Source: Undibacterium sp. (lineage in GTDB: Bacteria > Pseudomonadota > Gammaproteobacteria > Burkholderiales > Burkholderiaceae_D). From it: DNA of 64,000 nucleotides. Below the pieces are notes generated by a model, which was not told where the DNA came from, did not search any database, and saw only the letters and a program-made list of their open reading frames with translations. The stretch covers positions 178,929 to 242,928 of the forward strand of contig JAUSNO010000024.1 of the NCBI GenBank assembly GCA_030645915.1, in the 5' to 3' direction. This document shows, in pieces, positions 61,134 through 64,000 of the stretch; positions within the stretch are counted from its first letter, which is position 1; each line of letters opens with the position of its first letter. The translations under genes and the position numbers were made by a program.

Positions 61134-61646
61134 TTATGGAAAGATAGGGACATGCAACTCCATCCCGGCGAAGCGAATTTCGGGATGCCGTTTGGCAATC
61201 AGATTTTCAATCTCCGATACGCGATAGAAAGGGACATCCACGATCAGCAACACCTGGCCTTGCCGTATTGCCGCCAGAAACGGGGTCATGCTGGAATTGG
61301 GTACCGTGGCGGCGGCCAAGCCGGACATCCAGGAACCAAAAAGCGCGCCGCCTACAGTCGCCAGCAGCAGAATAATCACGTTTAACTGCAGGTCTTCCGC
61401 AGGGAAAAAAAGAAAAAGCGCGCCCGCAATCAGACCCGACATACCGCCTATCAGCATGCCAAGCTCCACCCCGTGAATCAAATCAGTTTTTTGGAAAAAA
61501 GTGACTTCCGGTATGTTCGCTGGCAATGTTCCTTCGTTTGCACAAAAATGTATATGGCGCTCTTCTATACGTGCCAGCAACAGCTCGTCAAGCATGGCGC
61601 TGGCGCTGGGTACATCGGGCAACATATAGTAAAGTCTGCGTTTCAT
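61134..61646 (-). CDS. Small membrane protein, DUF1269-like
   Basis: Protein of 170 residues with a ferredoxin-like beginning (RRLYYMLPDVPSASAMLDEL), a Gly-rich membrane pair (GVELGMLIGGMSGLIAGALF; VIILLLATVGGALFGSWMSG) and a C-terminal return of the first fold (GQVLLIVDVPFYRVSEIENL). The same arrangement of two half-domains around glycine-rich spans is seen in DUF1269-type proteins, which resemble the glycine-zipper family. A strong AGGAGGT precedes ATG 61646. It lies between palindrome copies 6 and 7 together with CBS protein 2, but is separated from it by about 170 bases. The function is unknown; membrane stress or osmotic adaptation is possible. Confidence 0.75.
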   Translation of the reverse strand: MKRRLYYMLPDVPSASAMLDELLLARIEERHIHFCANEGTLPANIPEVTFFQKTDLIHGVELGMLIGGMSGLIAGALFLFFPAEDLQLNVIILLLATVGGALFGSWMSGLAAATVPNSSMTPFLAAIRQGQVLLIVDVPFYRVSEIENLIAKRHPEIRFAGMELHVPIFP

Positions 61647-61870
61647 GGTGACCTCCTAGACTAAAAAATCATGAAGGCAGTCGCAACTACTTTGGATGAC
61701 CGTAGCACGGCCCGAAAATAAGACAGCAAGCATCGAGAACCAGAAAGCGAAACAACGATAGGATGTGCAACTGCCTACAAGGTATTTATAGTCAATTTCT
61801 GGCAAAGATCAAATAAAGATTATTCAGCTAAATCCAGGAAGAAATTGACAATTGTTCAGGCCACAATATA

Positions 61871-61904
61871 AAGCCCCTCTCCCGCAGGCGGGAGAAGGGC
61901 TTTT
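61871..61904. terminator. Hairpin terminator
   Basis: AAGCCCcTCTCCCGC and GCGGGAGAaGGGCTT pair over about 15 bp with a short loop, followed by TTTT on the plus strand and AAGCCC/TTTATA on the minus. It lies downstream of leftward ald and could end its transcript. Confidence 0.7.
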
Positions 61905-61955
61905 CATTGCAAGCTAAATAGATATAGGAATGATCGGATTCAATATCAAGCTATC

Positions 61956-62046
61956 CGGTCACGCTTTATCCATGCGGGTTCTGGGCCTGCCTGGCCTGCA
62001 GGCCGCATGGCGCCTGCGTGGTGGCGGTGCCGTTCTTTACTTTTTC
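61956..62046 (-). repeat. Intergenic palindrome family, copy 7 (reverse)
   Basis: The core 61970-62010 (ccatgcgggttctgggcctg to ctgcaggccgcatgg) is in the same orientation as copies 3, 5 and 6. It is preceded by ggtcacgctttat (shared with copy 6) and followed by gtggtggcggtgccgttctt and a T-rich tail. Confidence 0.82.
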
Positions 62047-62081
62047 GTTGAAACTTTGCGCGGCGCCATCAACCGCACCAG

Positions 62082-63197
62082 CTAATTGAGCAGCGTATCG
62101 GCCTTGACATACTCGTAGCCAAGCGCATGCGCCACTGCCTCGTAAGTCACTTTACCCTGACAGACGTTCAGGCCATTTTTCAAATGCACATCTTCACGCA
62201 TGGCACGCTGCCATCCTTTGCCGGCCAGCGCCACGGCGTGCCCGATGGTGGCGTTGTTGAGCGCAAAGGTGGAGGTACGGGCGACAGCACCGGGCATATT
62301 GGCGACGCAATAATGAATGACGCCATCGACGACAAAGGTAGGTTCTGCGTGCGTCGTTGCGTGCGAGGTTTCAAAGCAGCCGCCCTGATCAATGGCGACA
62401 TCGACGACCACTGCCCCCTTCTTCATGCGAGAAATCAGATCGCGTGTGACTAATTTTGGCGCGGCAGCGCCGGGAACCAGCACGCCGCCAATCACCAGAT
62501 CCGCCGAGAGCACCGCCTCTTCTATCGATTGCACGTTGGAATACACGGTAGCGATGCGGTTGCCATATACCAGATCAAGCTGGCGCAGGCGATCAACGCT
62601 CTTGTCGAGCACCGTCACGCGGGCACCTGTGCCAACCGCCATTTGCATGGCATTGGTACCGACCACGCCAGCGCCGATGATGACGATATGGCCCGGTGCC
62701 ACCCCCGGCACGCCACCGAGTAACAGGCCCATGCCGCCTTTGGATTTTTCCAGATGCGCGGCACCTGCCTGGATCGCCATGCGGCCGGCCACTTCACTCA
62801 TGGGCGCGAGCAAGGGCAAGCCGCCGCTGGCACCGGTAATGGTTTCGTAGGCGATACAGATGGCGCCTGATTTGATGAGCGCGGCAGTCTGCTGCGGATC
62901 GGGTGCGAGGTGCAGATACGTGTACAAAATCTGCCCTTCCCGCAGCATCGCGCATTCTTCCGGCTGCGGCTCCTTGACCTTGACGATCAAGTCGGCGCGG
63001 GCGAAAACTTCCTCGGCGCTGGCGACGATCTCGGCGCCGGCTTCCGCGTATTGGCGCTCGGATAGTCCGATGCCGGTACCCAAGTCAGTCTCCACCAGCA
63101 CGCGGTGGCCGTGCCGCGCCAATTCGCGCACGCCGGCCGGCGTCATGCCGGCGCGGTATTCGTTGTTCTTGATTTCCTTGGGTACGCCGATCAGCAT
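62082..63197 (-). CDS. ald: Alanine dehydrogenase
   Basis: Cytoplasmic NAD-dependent enzyme that interconverts L-alanine and pyruvate plus ammonia. The N terminus MLIGVPKEIKNNEYRAGMTP is the AlaDH signature, including the pyruvate-binding Arg15 (EYRAG) and a later active-site Lys (VKVKEPQPEE). The NAD Rossmann motif is VIIGAGVVGTNAMQMAVG, the second half of the substrate site is near VAIDQGGCFETSHATTHAEP, and GVIHYCVANMPGAVARTST is the family hallmark. The length of 371 is standard. Its start codon overlaps the stop of the GGDEF gene upstream by seven bases, so translation is coupled to it. The hairpin terminator and palindrome copy 7 lie downstream. Confidence 0.96.
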   Translation of the reverse strand: MLIGVPKEIKNNEYRAGMTPAGVRELARHGHRVLVETDLGTGIGLSERQYAEAGAEIVASAEEVFARADLIVKVKEPQPEECAMLREGQILYTYLHLAPDPQQTAALIKSGAICIAYETITGASGGLPLLAPMSEVAGRMAIQAGAAHLEKSKGGMGLLLGGVPGVAPGHIVIIGAGVVGTNAMQMAVGTGARVTVLDKSVDRLRQLDLVYGNRIATVYSNVQSIEEAVLSADLVIGGVLVPGAAAPKLVTRDLISRMKKGAVVVDVAIDQGGCFETSHATTHAEPTFVVDGVIHYCVANMPGAVARTSTFALNNATIGHAVALAGKGWQRAMREDVHLKNGLNVCQGKVTYEAVAHALGYEYVKADTLLN

Positions 63198-64000
63198 TTC
63201 TGCGCCGTCCCCATGACGACCCGGTTGCGTCCGCTGGCTTTCGCCTCGTACATTTTGCGGTCGGCTTGGGCGACAAGTGCATCGAGGGTCTGGCCGTCGG
63301 CCGGATAGACGGCGCCGCCGATGCTGACCGAGGTTTTGACCAGTTTTCCGTCCACCACCAGCGGAGCGCTTTCAACGGCGGCGCGGATACGCTCGGCGAC
63401 ATCGAGGGCGCCGACCAGCGGCGTTTCCGGCAGCAGCACGACGAATTCGTCGCCGCCTTGACGGGCCAGCACGTCGGTGTGGCGCAGTTGTGCCTCGATG
63501 GTCTTGACCAGCATGACGAGCAACTGGTCGCCGGCCTTGTGGCCGTGGTTGTCGTTGACCTGCTTCAGGTTGTCGCCGTCGATGACGAGCAGGCTGAGGT
63601 CGCGCTTGTAGCGCACCGCCTGGCCGAACAGCTGGTCGGAAACAATGGCGAAGCCGCGCCGGTTGAGCGTGCCGGTGAGCTCGTCGGTTTCCGACATGAG
63701 CCTGATCTTGCTGAGGCCGTAGCGAATGTCGGAGGCGAACATGGTGGTGATGTAGGCCACCAGCACGAAAGGCGCGAATTGGGCGAACAGGCCGCCGAGG
63801 TATTTCAGCGACAGGGCTTCCTGTGTTGGCGACTCGCTGCCGAGAAAAACGAAGCAGGCGGCGATCATTGCCAGCTCCAGCAGTGTCGTGAGTTTGCCCA
63901 GGGCTAGCGCACTGGTGATGATCACCAGCAGATAGCAGTTCAGCAGCGGGCTTTCGAGTCGGCCGGTATGCCAGAGCGCCCAGGTGACGAAGGCGGTCAT
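63191..64000 (-). CDS. Membrane-bound GGDEF diguanylate cyclase (partial at window edge)
   Basis: The reading frame continues beyond the right edge, so the real start is outside. The visible 269 residues begin with several membrane helices (LLNCYLLVIITSALALGKLT; FAPFVLVAYITTMFASDI), the end of an uncharacterised membrane sensor domain. A GGDEF domain follows with SETDELTGTLNRRGFAIVSD, the active loop RQGGDEF and an upstream RHTD at the position of the RxxD inhibitory site. It is therefore probably an active, product-inhibited c-di-GMP synthase. The stop overlaps the ald start. Its GC-rich codon use is higher than that of most window genes. Confidence 0.9.
   Translation of the reverse strand: MTAFVTWALWHTGRLESPLLNCYLLVIITSALALGKLTTLLELAMIAACFVFLGSESPTQEALSLKYLGGLFAQFAPFVLVAYITTMFASDIRYGLSKIRLMSETDELTGTLNRRGFAIVSDQLFGQAVRYKRDLSLLVIDGDNLKQVNDNHGHKAGDQLLVMLVKTIEAQLRHTDVLARQGGDEFVVLLPETPLVGALDVAERIRAAVESAPLVVDGKLVKTSVSIGGAVYPADGQTLDALVAQADRKMYEAKASGRNRVVMGTAQKC

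Overview
The window looks like a chromosomal segment of a Gram-negative betaproteobacterium of the order Burkholderiales, probably close to Oxalobacteraceae (Undibacterium / Janthinobacterium-like). This is inferred from the gene complement: a PEP-CTERM exported protein, Cus/Cop copper efflux, LemA-TPM genes, many hybrid sensor kinases and GGDEF proteins. It also rests on a lineage-looking intergenic palindrome present in seven copies. No rRNA, tRNA, CRISPR array or complete insertion sequence was seen.

Layout. (1) 1-8353: an AT-rich surface polysaccharide block with an O-antigen ligase/polymerase, an SGNH acyltransferase, a double-domain glycosyltransferase, UDP-glucose dehydrogenase and a polysaccharide deacetylase. 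(2) 8373-12547: single metabolic genes (alpha carbonic anhydrase, nitronate monooxygenase, a dienoyl-CoA-isomerase-like crotonase) and a PEP-CTERM protein among repeats. (3) 13442-23258: a hybrid histidine kinase, a three-gene housekeeping operon (YbaK, DUF1289, MBL hydrolase), a flavoprotein, a lipoprotein, a sugar-type periplasmic binding protein and a HAAS/DUF2807 envelope pair. (4) 23370-31705: a phosphoethanolamine transferase, a sensor kinase, and glpD with a GlpV-like binding protein but no ABC permease or ATPase. (5) 31895-36914: a copper-handling cluster (small Cys/His-rich exported protein, TolC-family protein, multicopper oxidase, cupredoxin, CusF). (6) 37223-44688: a membrane-anchored response regulator with a 21-copy pentapeptide helix, an EamA transporter with a His-rich tail, a DUF2177 protein, a PAS/GGDEF protein and a lemA-TPM-TPM operon. 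(7) 44815-51271: cusCBA, with CusF fused to CusB. (8) 51522-64000: a sensor kinase with a C-terminal binding-protein-like domain, a PhyH dioxygenase, two CBS-domain proteins with FNR-like boxes upstream, a MacAB-like exporter operon, alanine dehydrogenase and a partial GGDEF gene.

How the genes work together. Regions 5 and 7 together can oxidise Cu(I), carry copper in the periplasm and export it through an RND pump. Region 1 makes and modifies a cell-surface glycan. The CBS proteins of region 8 may respond to low oxygen, judging by the FNR-like boxes.

The least ordinary items are the membrane-tethered response regulator (37223-38608), the kinase with a cytoplasmic binding-protein-like module (51522-53954), and the seven-copy palindrome family. 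Six copies of that family form three pairs that bracket accessory genes. Also unusual are a truncated ABC ATPase pseudogene next to one copy of the palindrome and a glycosyltransferase fusion that keeps an internal ribosome binding site. I did not find one coherent, wholly new multi-gene system.
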